DNA of 58,001 nt. Origin: JAGWRI01 sp035700805. GTDB taxonomy: Bacteria; Gemmatimonadota; Gemmatimonadetes; Gemmatimonadales; Gemmatimonadaceae. Below, in pieces: positions 36,920-47,000 of the stretch (its first letter is position 1; every line of letters begins with the position of its first letter). The stretch spans positions 1 to 58,001 of the forward strand of contig DASSOG010000016.1 in NCBI GenBank assembly GCA_035700805.1, in the 5' to 3' direction. The notes beneath the pieces were generated by a model. The model saw nothing but the letters and a program-made list of their open reading frames with translations. It searched no databases and had not been told where the DNA came from. The translations under genes and the position numbers were made by a program.

Positions 36920-37948
36920 ATGGCCGGCACCGCCACGGCAGCGAGACCCACCGACGCTGGTGGCTGCGTGGAGTGTCCCATTGATCTTCGGAGCAACCTG
37001 ACGGTGCAGCGACTTGCGGATCGCGTGAAGCAGGCACTCTTCGATCACTTCGAGCAGACGCTCGTGGTGGTGCTGGTGGTGTCGCTGGTGCTGATCAACT
37101 TCGTGGTGGACTACAAGCTCGCGTTCCTGAGCTTCTACTACCTGCCGATCATTGCCGCGGGGTTCCTGCTGGGCCGCAACAGCGCGGTGTGGGCCGCCGT
37201 GCTCACGGTGCTGCTGGTCGCGTTCTTCCAGGCGGTGACGGGGCTGGGTGGCGTCCCGGGGTTTTCGGAGCCGGTGATCATGTACTTCGCGCCGTGGGCC
37301 GGGTTCCTGGTGCTCACGGCGTACGTGGTGGGCTCGCAGTCCGACCAGCGCAAGGCGCGCGCCGAAGACGTGCGACGCACGTACATGGCGCTGCTGGAGA
37401 TGCTGACCTTCCACCTGGACGCGGTGGACCGGCACCGGGGCGGCCACAGCTATCGCGTGGCTGAACGCGCCGTGGCCATTGGTCGCAAGCTCGGCGTCCG
37501 CGGCGATGCGCTGGAAGACCTGCGCGTCGCCGGGTTGCTGCACGAGCTCGGCCCGCAGGATCCGCGCGTTGCCCGCATGTTCGCCGACTTCCCGCGCGAG
37601 ATTCGCGAGGTGCCCGTGGCCGCGTCCATGCACGCGGCGCTGGACACGGTGACGGCGTACGGCCGCTACCACGAACTGATTGGCGACGACTGGCCCATCG
37701 ATGCCCTGCGCATCCCGATGGCCGTGAAGATCCTGGCCGTGGCGGACGCGTACGAGACGCTGCTCACCCCCACCGAGACGCGCCCGGCGTTTGCGCCGTG
37801 GAACGCGCTGGAGGAAATCGACCACAGCGCGGGCCGCACCTTTGCCACGGATGTGGTGCATGCGCTGCGCTTCACCATGGCCGCCGAACGCGCCGAGCAC
37901 CTGGGTGAGAAATCACCCCTCAAGCTGATCCTGACGCGCGGCGCTTGA
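36920..37948 (+). CDS. membrane protein with degenerate HD-GYP domain
   Basis: From ATG 36920 the product is 342 residues: a polar leader, a four- or five-helix membrane sensor region (VVVLVVSLVLINFVVDYKLA through FLVLTAYVVG), then an HD-GYP fold. HRGGHSYRVAERAVAIGRKL and AGLLHELGP match its first half, and MAVKILAVADAYETLL matches the second. The metal-binding HD reads HE, and the HHE and GYP motifs are missing. A c-di-GMP phosphodiesterase activity is therefore doubtful; a signalling or binding role is inferred. Earlier in-frame starts at 36806 or 36815 cannot be excluded. Confidence 0.8.
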   Translation: MAGTATAARPTDAGGCVECPIDLRSNLTVQRLADRVKQALFDHFEQTLVVVLVVSLVLINFVVDYKLAFLSFYYLPIIAAGFLLGRNSAVWAAVLTVLLVAFFQAVTGLGGVPGFSEPVIMYFAPWAGFLVLTAYVVGSQSDQRKARAEDVRRTYMALLEMLTFHLDAVDRHRGGHSYRVAERAVAIGRKLGVRGDALEDLRVAGLLHELGPQDPRVARMFADFPREIREVPVAASMHAALDTVTAYGRYHELIGDDWPIDALRIPMAVKILAVADAYETLLTPTETRPAFAPWNALEEIDHSAGRTFATDVVHALRFTMAAERAEHLGEKSPLKLILTRGA

Positions 37949-37963
37949 GCGTTCGCTGATGAA

Positions 37964-38572
37964 CTACGCGGGCGGCGCCGCGTGCTCCCCGCGCCGCCCG
38001 CGCATGGGGAGGTAGAACGCCGCCAGGGTGCGCAGGTCGGCGGCCATGTCTGGTCCGGGCATCAACGCCGGCCCCACCACCAGCGCGCGGCGGGGCCAGT
38101 GGAATGCCACGGGCACAATGGGCACGCGCGCCCCCGCGGCAATGTGGTAGTAGCCGGAACGCCATCGCGGCACTGCCCTGCGGGTGCCCTCGGGCGCCAG
38201 GCCGAGCACCAGTTGGCCGGTCTCCTTGAATCGCCGCACGGCCTGCGCCACGATGTCCTGCGACTCACCGCGATCCACCGGGAATCCCCCCAGGCGTCGC
38301 ATCAGGAATCCGAGGGGCGGGCGGAACAGCGTATGCTTGCCCAGCCAGGACGCGTGCAGGCCCAGGGCCAACTTGGCCACGATGCCCACCACGAAGTCCC
38401 AGTTTGAGGTGTGCGGCGCCAGGATGAGCACGGCCTTCGGGACGTTCGGAACGTCGCCTTCGATCTGCCATCCCAGCCACCGCAGCAGCAGCCGCCCGAA
38501 TGCCCGCGACACTCGCCCCCCGGATTGCGGCAACGCGTCGCCGAGCATGGGCACGGAGGAACGGGTGGACAT
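37964..38572 (-). CDS. 1-acylglycerol-3-phosphate acyltransferase-like (PlsC) protein
   Basis: The 202-residue product carries the acyltransferase H(X)4D motif in APHTSNWDFVVG. Further blocks are KHTLFRPPLGFLMRRLGGFPV with the conserved Arg, and LGLAPEGTRRAVPRWRSGYY with EGTR. This is the small PlsC-like type without extra domains. It transfers acyl groups to lysophospholipid-like acceptors at the membrane. The start ATG 38572 is divergent from the acyl-CoA synthetase gene, 93 bp away, which could supply its activated fatty acid. Confidence 0.9.
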   Translation of the reverse strand: MSTRSSVPMLGDALPQSGGRVSRAFGRLLLRWLGWQIEGDVPNVPKAVLILAPHTSNWDFVVGIVAKLALGLHASWLGKHTLFRPPLGFLMRRLGGFPVDRGESQDIVAQAVRRFKETGQLVLGLAPEGTRRAVPRWRSGYYHIAAGARVPIVPVAFHWPRRALVVGPALMPGPDMAADLRTLAAFYLPMRGRRGEHAAPPA

Positions 38573-38665
38573 GGTGGCCGGAAGGTAGGCGCGCACCGTG
38601 GCTGCCGCCACGCGACTGCGGCAACCTCGACAAACCATTTGCCGCATGCTATCAACTGGCCACCC

Positions 38666-40432
38666 ATGCTCCCGTTCACCGTACCCCAGGCGTTGGACCG
38701 CACGGCAGTCAACTGTGCCGACCAGCTGGCCATGCGCTGGAAGGCCGAGGGTGCGTGGCGCTCGCTTTCGTGGCCGGCGTACCGACAGCAGGTGTACCTG
38801 GCGGCGCGCGGCTTCATGGCCCTGGGGCTCGAGCCTGGCGACGGCGTGGCCATCCTCGGCGCCAACCAGCCGGGATGGTTCGTGGCCGACCTCGCGGCCA
38901 TCCATGCGGGGGCCCGCCCCGCGGGTATCTACACCACGTTCACGCCGGACCAGTGGGTGTACATCGCGCGTCATTGCGATGCGCGACTGGTGGTGGTGGA
39001 GAACGCCGAGTACGCCAGGACGTGGCTGGCCCGCCGGCACGAACTGCCCAACCTGCGCGCCATCGTCCAGATGGACGGGGCGCCGCCGGCCGGGGTGGTG
39101 GCGTGGGATGAGCTGCTGCGCCGTGCGCATGAAGTCCCTGAATCGATGCTGGCCGCGCGCCTTGCGGCGCAGACGCCGGAGTCGGTGGCCACGCTCATTT
39201 ATACCTCGGGCACCACGGGCGCGCCCAAGGCGGTGATGCTCACGCACGACAACCTGACGTGGACCGCCAGCGTGGGCGTGGCGGCCATCGGTATCCGGCC
39301 AGGCGACAACGTGCTCAGTTACCTGCCGCTCAGCCACATCGCGGAGCAGCTCGTGTCACTGTTCGGGCCGCTGGTGTTCGGCGGCTGCACCTGGTTTGCG
39401 GAGGGCATGGAGCAGGTGGGCGATAACCTGCGCGAGGCGCGCCCGGATTATTTCCTGGGCGTGCCCCGGGTGTGGGAGAAGATCCAGGAGCGCATGGAGG
39501 CAGTGGGCGCGTCCAGCCCCAGGTGGCGTCGCCGGCTCGTGGCGTGGGCTCGGCGGGTGGGACTCGCGGCGGGCTATGCTGACCAGGAGGGTCGGCGACG
39601 TCCCTTGCTTTTTCCGCTGGCCAACGCGCTGGTCTTCCGCAAGGTCCGCCAGCGCCTGGGGCTCGATCGGGCGCACCTGCTGGTGACGTCGGCCGCGCCG
39701 ATTGCGCGCTCCACGCTGGAGTTCTTCCTCTCGCTGGGGTTGCCCATCTGCGAAGTGTACGGCATGAGCGAATGCACGGGGCCGGCTACCATCAGCACGC
39801 CGCGGCGGTATCGCACGGGCAAGGCGGGGTTCGCCTTTCCTGGCGCGGAGCTGCGCATTGCACCGGACGGCGAGATCTGCATGCGTGGTCGCCACGTCTT
39901 TGCCGGGTACGCAAAGGATCCCGTGGGCACGGCCGACGCGCTGGATGCCGACGGGTGGCTGCACTCCGGCGACATCGGCGAGGTGGACGCCGAGGGGTTC
40001 CTGCAGGTCACCGACCGCAAGAAGGACCTGCTCATCACGGCGGGTGGTGAGAATGTGGCGCCGCAGTTCATTGAGGGATTGCTCAAGGGCATTCCGGTGG
40101 TGAGCCAGGCCGTGGTGGTGGGCGACCGCCGGCGGTACCTGGCCGTGCTGCTGGCGCTCGACCCCGCACGGGTGGTGGAGGACGCGCGTGCCATTGGCAG
40201 CCCGGCGCGCAACCCGATGGAGGCGGGGGCCTGCCAGGTGTTTCGCGCGCACCTCCAGCGCGAGATTGACGCGGTGAATGTCCGGCTGGCCCGCCCGCAA
40301 ACCGTGAAGCGGTTCACGGTCGTGGCCGGCGAATTCACGGTGGAAGGCGGGGAGTTGACGCCCTCCATGAAGGTTCGACGGAAGGTGGTGACGGAGAAGT
40401 ACGCCGCGGAGATCGAGGCGCTCTACTCCTAG
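38666..40432 (+). CDS. long-chain acyl-CoA synthetase (AMP-forming)
   Basis: The 588-residue product has the adenylate-forming motifs: P-loop TLIYTSGTTGAPKAVMLTHD, then VYGMSECTGPATIST, the hinge ITDRKKD-type segment VTDRKKDLLITAGGENVAPQ, and an Asp in DGWLHSGDIGEVD. A long insertion in the middle is typical of long-chain (FACS-type) synthetases. ATG 38666 (MLPFTVPQALDRTA) fits; the frame upstream is antisense to the PlsC-like gene. It activates fatty acids for beta-oxidation or lipid synthesis, and converges with the acyl-CoA dehydrogenase gene. Confidence 0.93.
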   Translation: MLPFTVPQALDRTAVNCADQLAMRWKAEGAWRSLSWPAYRQQVYLAARGFMALGLEPGDGVAILGANQPGWFVADLAAIHAGARPAGIYTTFTPDQWVYIARHCDARLVVVENAEYARTWLARRHELPNLRAIVQMDGAPPAGVVAWDELLRRAHEVPESMLAARLAAQTPESVATLIYTSGTTGAPKAVMLTHDNLTWTASVGVAAIGIRPGDNVLSYLPLSHIAEQLVSLFGPLVFGGCTWFAEGMEQVGDNLREARPDYFLGVPRVWEKIQERMEAVGASSPRWRRRLVAWARRVGLAAGYADQEGRRRPLLFPLANALVFRKVRQRLGLDRAHLLVTSAAPIARSTLEFFLSLGLPICEVYGMSECTGPATISTPRRYRTGKAGFAFPGAELRIAPDGEICMRGRHVFAGYAKDPVGTADALDADGWLHSGDIGEVDAEGFLQVTDRKKDLLITAGGENVAPQFIEGLLKGIPVVSQAVVVGDRRRYLAVLLALDPARVVEDARAIGSPARNPMEAGACQVFRAHLQREIDAVNVRLARPQTVKRFTVVAGEFTVEGGELTPSMKVRRKVVTEKYAAEIEALYS

Positions 40433-40444
40433 CGCCGCGAGGCG

Positions 40445-41611
40445 CTAGCGCAGCATCTGCCTGGCGATGGTCTGGAGCTGCATGTTCGACGTCCCCTCGT
40501 AGATGGCGCCGATCTTGGCGTCGCGGTAGAACTTTTCGGCCGGGAAGTCCTTGGTGTACCCGTAGCCGCCGAACAGCTCCAGCGACACCGACGTCACCCG
40601 CTCGGCCACCTGCGACGCGAACAGCTTGGCCATGGCGCCTTCCATGGCGATGTCGTGGCCGGCATCGCGGAGCCGGGCCGCGTTGTACACCATGAGGCGC
40701 GCCGCTTCCACGTCCGTGCGTGCCTGCGCGAGCTGGAACTGCACCCCTTGGAATTCGGCCACCGCCTTGCCGAACTGCTGGCGCTCCTTCACGTACTCGG
40801 TGGCGGCCTTGAGTGCCCCCTGCGCCACGCCGATCATCTGCGCGCCGATGCCAATGCGTCCCTCGTTCAGCGTCTCGATGGCAATCTTGTACCCCTTGCC
40901 CACGGGACCGAGCACGTTCTGCGCGGGCACTTCCACGCCGTCCAGGATCAGCTCGGTGGTGCTGGAGGCGCGAATGCCCAGCTTGTCCTCCTTCCTGCCC
41001 ACGCTGAAGCCGGGAAAGCCGCGCTCCACCACGAAGGCCGTGATGCCCTTGTAGCCCGCTTCCGGGTTGGCGTTGGCAAAGATCACGTAGATCCCGGCCT
41101 CGGCGCCGTTGGTGATCCACATCTTCCGGCCATGCAGCACCCACCCGTCGCCTCGCTGCTCCGCGCGCGACGCCATGCCGAACGCATCGGAGCCCGAGCC
41201 GGGTTCAGAGAGTGCGTATGCTCCCACCGTGCCACCCGTGAGTCGAGGCAGGTAGGTGGACTTCAGGTAGTCGCTGCCATACGAGCGCAGGGGGTAGTTG
41301 ACCAGCGTGTTCTGCACGTCCACCTGGATGGCGGCGGATGCATCGACCTTTGCAAGTTCCTCGACCGCCAGCGCCACCATCATGAGCGATCCACCGGCGC
41401 CGCCCAGTGCCTCGTCCACCTGGATACCCAGCAGCCCCATCTCCGCGAATGCACGAGTCAGCTCGGGGTCGATCTTCCCGGCCTGCTCCATGGCTTGCAC
41501 GCGGGGCCGGACCAGCTCCTCGGCCATGGCCGCGACCGCGTCGCGGAACATGAGCTCGTCGTGGGAGAGGAGGGTGAGGGGTGGTCGGGCGACGGCGTCG
41601 TCGGTGGGCAT
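40445..41611 (-). CDS. acyl-CoA dehydrogenase
   Basis: From ATG 41611 (MPTDDAVARPP) the product is 388 residues. It shows the FAD and substrate motifs AYALSEPGSGSDAFG and WITNGAEAGIYVIFANA, the C-terminal helical QFGKAVAEFQGVQFQLA, and a catalytic Glu at about 372 in AIYEGTSNMQLQTIARQML. It catalyses the first step of beta-oxidation, complementing the FadN and thiolase genes about 13 kb away. Its stop is 12 bp from the convergent acyl-CoA synthetase stop. Confidence 0.95.
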   Translation of the reverse strand: MPTDDAVARPPLTLLSHDELMFRDAVAAMAEELVRPRVQAMEQAGKIDPELTRAFAEMGLLGIQVDEALGGAGGSLMMVALAVEELAKVDASAAIQVDVQNTLVNYPLRSYGSDYLKSTYLPRLTGGTVGAYALSEPGSGSDAFGMASRAEQRGDGWVLHGRKMWITNGAEAGIYVIFANANPEAGYKGITAFVVERGFPGFSVGRKEDKLGIRASSTTELILDGVEVPAQNVLGPVGKGYKIAIETLNEGRIGIGAQMIGVAQGALKAATEYVKERQQFGKAVAEFQGVQFQLAQARTDVEAARLMVYNAARLRDAGHDIAMEGAMAKLFASQVAERVTSVSLELFGGYGYTKDFPAEKFYRDAKIGAIYEGTSNMQLQTIARQMLR

Positions 41612-41704
41612 GACGGGGATTGTCGGAGGGTGGGCAGGCTCGCGCCTGCGGAAAGTTCCGCCCTGGAACAACCGGGCACAACCCGAGCGAGCCGCGCCAG
41701 GCGC

Positions 41705-41992
41705 TCAGAACATCGAGGTGGCGCTGGCGCAGAGTGCCAGGAGTTGCGCGTCGCTCATGGTGCGCCAACCCGCCGGGGCGGGCCACACGCGCCGGCGATC
41801 CATGCGCGATGAGAAGATGAGCCCGGGATTTTCCGTCTGCGGCAGCAGGTCCCATTCCAGCGCCATGCGGTAGTCCCACTGGCTCTCGTCGTACACCTCC
41901 CATTCGACGCGATCCGCGTCCACCAGGATGCGCGCACCGGCGTCACCGAGGCCAGTGTCTGCGTTCTGCGGATTGGAGGGCTGCACGTCCAT
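41705..41992 (-). CDS. small acidic protein of unknown function
   Basis: From ATG 41992 the product is 95 residues, with a central DADRVEWEVYDESQWDYRMA segment rich in aromatic and acidic residues and a tail with WPAPAGWRTMSDAQLLALC. No signal or membrane helix is visible. A GTG at 42007 is an alternative start. It lies 93 bp upstream of the acyl-CoA dehydrogenase gene in the same direction. Similar short sequences with an EVYD core occur as unassigned bacterial proteins; I cannot name the family. Confidence 0.65.
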   Translation of the reverse strand: MDVQPSNPQNADTGLGDAGARILVDADRVEWEVYDESQWDYRMALEWDLLPQTENPGLIFSSRMDRRRVWPAPAGWRTMSDAQLLALCASATSMF

Positions 41993-42152
41993 CGGCCTGG
42001 GGTCCACATCCGCCGGGAGCCATCAAATACTCTGGTCTCCGCCGGCAAGCAGGTGAAACTCGCGTCCCCCGCGCCTCGCGACGGCGTCGTCGGGTATCCC
42101 GGGCGGGTAGGTACTGCATAAGCATTGACGCCCCAAGGGGATTCGTGCAACC

Positions 42153-42173
42153 CCGGCCCTGAATTGGGGCCGG
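42153..42173 (-). terminator. hairpin after the methionine operon
   Basis: CCGGCCC pairs perfectly with GGGCCGG around a 7-base loop, about 53 bp beyond the stop of the fused methyltransferase/reductase gene. No T run follows, so termination is only suggested by position. The rest of the 41993-42225 gap shows no coding character. Confidence 0.4.
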
Positions 42174-42225
42174 CATCTGACGCCCGGATGACGCCAGAAA
42201 TCGGGCAAATTACCCGCCCAATTCG

Positions 42226-44088
42226 TTACTGGCTGAGCACTTGCAGGGCCAGGTCAACCTTGCCGAAGGGGGCGGAGACCTGTGCCCCCTGCACGACCGG
42301 GCGGACGCGCTCCAGGATCTCCCGTGCAATGGCGATCCCCTCGGCCACGGCATGCTCCCGCGACCGTTCACTGGCCTTGCGCATGCGGACCAGCACCGCT
42401 TCGGGCACGGAGACGCCCGGCACCTCGTTGGCCAGGAACTCCGCGTTGCGCACCGACGCGAGCGGCCAGATGCCGGCCACGACGGGGATGTGGTCGCGTC
42501 CCATGCGCGAGACGAAGCGTTCGAGTTGCCCGGCGTCGAAGACCGGCTGCGTCATGGCAAACTCGGCGCCCGCCTCCAGCTTCCACTCGAAGCGCTTGTG
42601 CTCCTCGTCGGGGTCTGCCGCGGTGGGATTCACGCCGACGCCGATGACAAAGCGCGTGGGTTCGCCCACCGGATTGCCGCCGGGGTCGAGGCCCCGGTTC
42701 AGGTTGCGCACCAGGTTGGTGAGCCCGATCGAGTCAATGTCAAAGACCGCGGTGGCGTCGGGGTAGGGTCCCATCTTGGGGGGATCGCCGGTGATGAGCA
42801 GCAGGTTCCGCAGCCCGATGGCGGCCGCGCCCACCAGGTCGGACAGCATGCCGAGGAGGTTGCGGTCACGGCACGTGTAGTGCGTCACCGTCTCGATGCC
42901 CACGCGCTGCTGTATGAGCACACTCGTAAACAACGCGCCCATGCGACTCTGCGCGCGCGGGCCGTCGGGCACGTTCACCGAGTGGACGCCGGCATCCTTC
43001 AGGCGCTGGACATCGGCCAGGAGTTGCGTGGCGTCCACGCCGCGCGGGGGCACGATCTCCACCGAGGTGACCCACTCGCCCGCGGCGAGCCGCGCGCCCC
43101 AGCGGGAACGGGCCGCCATCGGGATGACATCCGGAAGGGCCGGCGCCGGGCCGTCGGCGGCACGGACTTCGCGTGGCGCGGGCTGCGACGCCAGCCGCGG
43201 CGCCAGCGGCCGCACGCCCTCGGCAATGGCATGGATGTGCTCGGGCGTGGTGCCGCAGCATCCGCCGATCACCTTGGCGCCGGCCTTCACGAGGTGGCGC
43301 GCGTACGAGGCCATGTATTCGGGGCTGGCCATGTACATGCTGCGGCCCCCCACCTCGCGGGGCATGCCGGCGTTGGGCTGCGCGCTCAGCTTGCGGCGCG
43401 TGATCGGCGCCATGCGCTCGATGGCGTCCAGGATGGGCTGCGGTCCCACGGAGCAGTTGAGGCCGAGCACGTCCGCGCCCCATGCGTCGAGCGAGCGGGC
43501 GATGTCCTCGGGGGTGGCGCCGTACGGGCTGAGTCCGTCGGCGCCGATGGTCATCTGCGCCACGACGGGGATGTCGCCGTCCACCTCGCGCGCCGCGCGG
43601 ATGGCCTGTTCGATTTCGTGCAGGTCGCCGAATGTCTCGAGCACGAATGCCTGGGCGCCGCCTTCCAGCAGGGCGGCCATCTGCTCGCGGAAGTGGCCCC
43701 GCGCCTCTTCCAGGCCCGTGGGTCCGAACGGCTCCACGCGCACGCCCAGCGGTCCCACGGAGCCGGCGACCAGGACATCGCGCGGGCTGGCGGCCTCGCA
43801 CGCGATTCGGGCCGCGGCGATGTTGATCTGGCGCACCTGCGATTCCAGTCCGTACTGGGCCAGCTTGACGCGGTTGGCGCCAAAGCTGTTGGTCTCGAGT
43901 ATGTCGGCGCCGGCGCGCACGTACTCCGCATGCACCGTGCGCACCAGTTCGGGGGCGCGCAGGTTGAGTTCATCGTAGCACTGGTTGATGAACACGCCTC
44001 GCGTGTAGAGCATGGTGCCCATGGCGCCGTCGAACACGACCACGCGCGCGGGGTCGAGCAGGCGCTCGCGCGCGGCGGGGGTACTCAT
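42226..44088 (-). CDS. bifunctional homocysteine S-methyltransferase / methylenetetrahydrofolate reductase
   Basis: The 620-residue product joins two enzymes. Residues about 10-300 form a zinc homocysteine methyltransferase domain: VVFDGAMGTMLY, with zinc ligands Cys212 (GLNCSVGPQP), Cys277 and Cys278 (GGCCGTTPEH). Residues about 325-615 form a MetF-type TIM barrel (VEIVPPRGVDATQLL, NLLLITGDPPKMG, EFAMTQPVFDAGQLERF), which makes 5-methyl-THF. The layout matches YitJ-like fusions. ATG 44088 overlaps the metH stop by 4 bp, so both are translated from one mRNA whose leader carries a SAM-II riboswitch. Confidence 0.93.
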   Translation of the reverse strand: MSTPAARERLLDPARVVVFDGAMGTMLYTRGVFINQCYDELNLRAPELVRTVHAEYVRAGADILETNSFGANRVKLAQYGLESQVRQINIAAARIACEAASPRDVLVAGSVGPLGVRVEPFGPTGLEEARGHFREQMAALLEGGAQAFVLETFGDLHEIEQAIRAAREVDGDIPVVAQMTIGADGLSPYGATPEDIARSLDAWGADVLGLNCSVGPQPILDAIERMAPITRRKLSAQPNAGMPREVGGRSMYMASPEYMASYARHLVKAGAKVIGGCCGTTPEHIHAIAEGVRPLAPRLASQPAPREVRAADGPAPALPDVIPMAARSRWGARLAAGEWVTSVEIVPPRGVDATQLLADVQRLKDAGVHSVNVPDGPRAQSRMGALFTSVLIQQRVGIETVTHYTCRDRNLLGMLSDLVGAAAIGLRNLLLITGDPPKMGPYPDATAVFDIDSIGLTNLVRNLNRGLDPGGNPVGEPTRFVIGVGVNPTAADPDEEHKRFEWKLEAGAEFAMTQPVFDAGQLERFVSRMGRDHIPVVAGIWPLASVRNAEFLANEVPGVSVPEAVLVRMRKASERSREHAVAEGIAIAREILERVRPVVQGAQVSAPFGKVDLALQVLSQ

Positions 44089-47000
44089 GCCGTGGGTCCC
44101 GCGGAGGTGCGCACCGCGTAGTACCTGGCGTCGGGGTGGTGCATGATGATCGCGGCCGTGCTCTGTTCGGGGATCAACTGGTACGCGGAGGTATGGGACA
44201 TGCCCAGGTCGCGTTCGGCCGGGAGCAGGCGCAGCACCACCTGGTGGTCGTCCAGGTCGGGGCAGGCCCCGTAGCCCCAGGAGTAGCGCTTGCCGCGCCC
44301 GCCGGGAATGCCCAGTTCGCGGCGCACGCGCCGGTGCATCCATTCGGCGGTGGCCTCGGCGGCCTCCACCGAGAGCCCGTGCAGGTAGTAGGCCTCGGTG
44401 TATTCGCCGGCCGCCTGCAGGCGGTCGAACTCACGCGTGGCGGCGTCGCCAACCGTGACCACCTGCAGCGCCATCACGTCCACGTCGCCCGACTCCACGG
44501 GGCGGAAATAGTCGGCCAGGCAGAGCCGTTCGCGGCCGTCCTGCCGGGGGAAGGTGAAGCGCGCGATTTCGCGGGTGGCGCCGTCGGCGGCGTACGCGGC
44601 GGGGTCATATACGAGAATCGTATTTCCGCTGGCCTGCACGGGAAAGTAGCCGTACACGGCGCGGGGGTGGAGCAGGTGGTCGCGGCGGGCCAGTTCCTGC
44701 AGCCGGGCGCGCGTGGGCTCAAAGACCTCCCGTACCATCTTGTCGAACTGTTCGCCGGAGCCGCGTCCGCCCCACTGCAGGCGGTACAGTTCGTCCAGGT
44801 CCAGCAGGTCGAACACCTCGTCCATGGGGATGTCAGGCAGGGTGCGGGTGCCGAAGAACGGCGCCGTGGGGATCGGGTGGTCGGTGCTGACGGCGCTGCG
44901 CTGCTGGCTGTCGGTGCCGGCGCGAATATCCTTTCCCGTATTGGTGTGCAGGAACGCATCGTGGCGCGCGTCTTCCAGCAGCTTCGCGGTCGCGTCGCCG
45001 CGCCGCGCGGGATCCTGCAGCACGTCCATGGTCTCCAGCCCCTCGAAGGCGTCCTTGCAGTAGAACACCCCGGACTCATACGCGCGCTCGCCCTCCACGA
45101 AGAGCGCGCGCCGACCGAACCGTCGATTGATGGCGGCGCCACCGATGAGCACGGGAATCTTCATCCCGCGCCGGTCCAGCTCCTGCACGCAGGCCGGCAT
45201 CTGCTTGGACGTGGAGACGAGCAGCGCCGAGAGCCCGATGGCGTCGGCGTTCACCTCCTGCGCCTTCTCAATAATCGTATTGACCGGCACCTGCTTGCCC
45301 AGGTCGTACACAGTGTAGCCGTTGTTGGAGAGGATCGTGTTCACCAGCGACTTGCCGATGTCGTGCACGTCGCCGTACACGGTGGCGATCACCACGCGAC
45401 CCTTGGTATAGCCCTCGGCCTTCTCCAGGAACTGTTCCAGGTGCTTCACCGCCTTCTTCATCACCTCGGCCGACTGGAGTACGAAGGGGAGGATCAGCTC
45501 GCCCGCGCCGAACTTGTCGCCCACCTCCTTCATGGCGGGCAGGAGCACGTCGTTGAGGACGCGCACCGGATTCTCGCGCACGCCGGCCGCGTCGAGCACG
45601 GCCTCGATGCCGTCCTTCTTGCGATGGACGATCATCCAGTGGGCCCTGGCGTCCGGTGTCATCCCGGCGGTGGGATCTTCGGCGGCCTGCGCCTGCGCAT
45701 CCTCCACCCGCCCGGAGAAGTGGTCGATGAAGCGCTGCAGGGCGTCCGCGCGCCGGTTGAACACCAGGTCATCCGCCAGCGCGCGTTCCGCCTCGGAGAT
45801 CTCGGCGTACGGCGTGATGTGGGCCGGGTTCACGATGGCCATGTCCAGGCCCGCTTCCACGCAGTGGTGCAGGAACACGGAGTTGAGCACCGCGCGTGCC
45901 GCGGGCGAGAGGCCGAAGCTCACGTTGGACACCCCCAGGGAGGTGAACACGCCGGGGAGTTCGCGCTTGATCAGGCGGATGCCCTCGATGGTCTCCCTGG
46001 CCGAGTCGATCCATTCCGGGTCGCCCGTGGCCAGCGTGAAGGTGAGGTCGTCGTAGATCAGGTCGCCGGCGGTCATGCCGTACTCACCCACCACCATGTC
46101 GTAGATCTTGCGGGCAATTTCCAGCTTGCGCTCCCGCGTCTTTGCCATGCCCTGCTCGTCAATGGTGAGCGCGACGAGGGCGGCGCCATGCCGCCGGGCA
46201 ATGGGCACCACGGCGTCGATGCGCTTGCGCCCGTTTTCCATGTTGATGGAATTGATGATGGCGCGTCCCGGGATGTGTTCCAGGGCGGCTTCCACCACGG
46301 CGGGCTCGGTGGAGTCGATCATGAGTGGAAGCTCAACACTCATGGACAGCAGCTTCACCAGCCTGGCCATCTGGTCGGCTTCGTCGGCGCGCTCCGTGAC
46401 GGCCACGCAGACGTCCAGCACGTGCGCGCCGGCGGCCTGCTGGTCGCGCGCCACTTCCACGATGCCTTCGTAATCGTCGGCCAGCAGCAGGCGCTTCACC
46501 TTGCGCGAGCCCTGCGCGTTGACGCGCTCGCCAATGAGCAGCGGAGGCGGCTGCTGCTGCAGGGTGGTGGCGCGCATGGCGGACGAGACGCTGGGCGCGA
46601 GCGCGGCCGGCCGGGATTCCCAGGGCGAAGAGGCCCGGGGCAGCGCGCGCACGCGGCGCACCAGCGCGGCCAGGTGCTCCGGCGTGGTCCCGCAGCAGCC
46701 GCCCACCACGCGCACCCCGAACTCCGCCACGAACTCCGCCAGCATCCGGGCCATGGGCTCGGGTTCCAGCGGATACACCGCGTCGCCGGTACCCGTGTTG
46801 ATGGGGAGCCCCGCGTTGGGGATGCACGAGACCGGCAGGCTAGCGTGCGCCGTGAGGTAGCGGATGGGTTCGCGCATGTGCTCGGGACCCGTGGAGCAGT
46901 TGAGTCCGATCACGTCCACGCCCATGGCCTCGAGCGTGGTGAGCGCGCTGGCGACTTCGGTGCCGAGGAGCATGCGGCCGCTCACGTCCAGGGTCACCTG

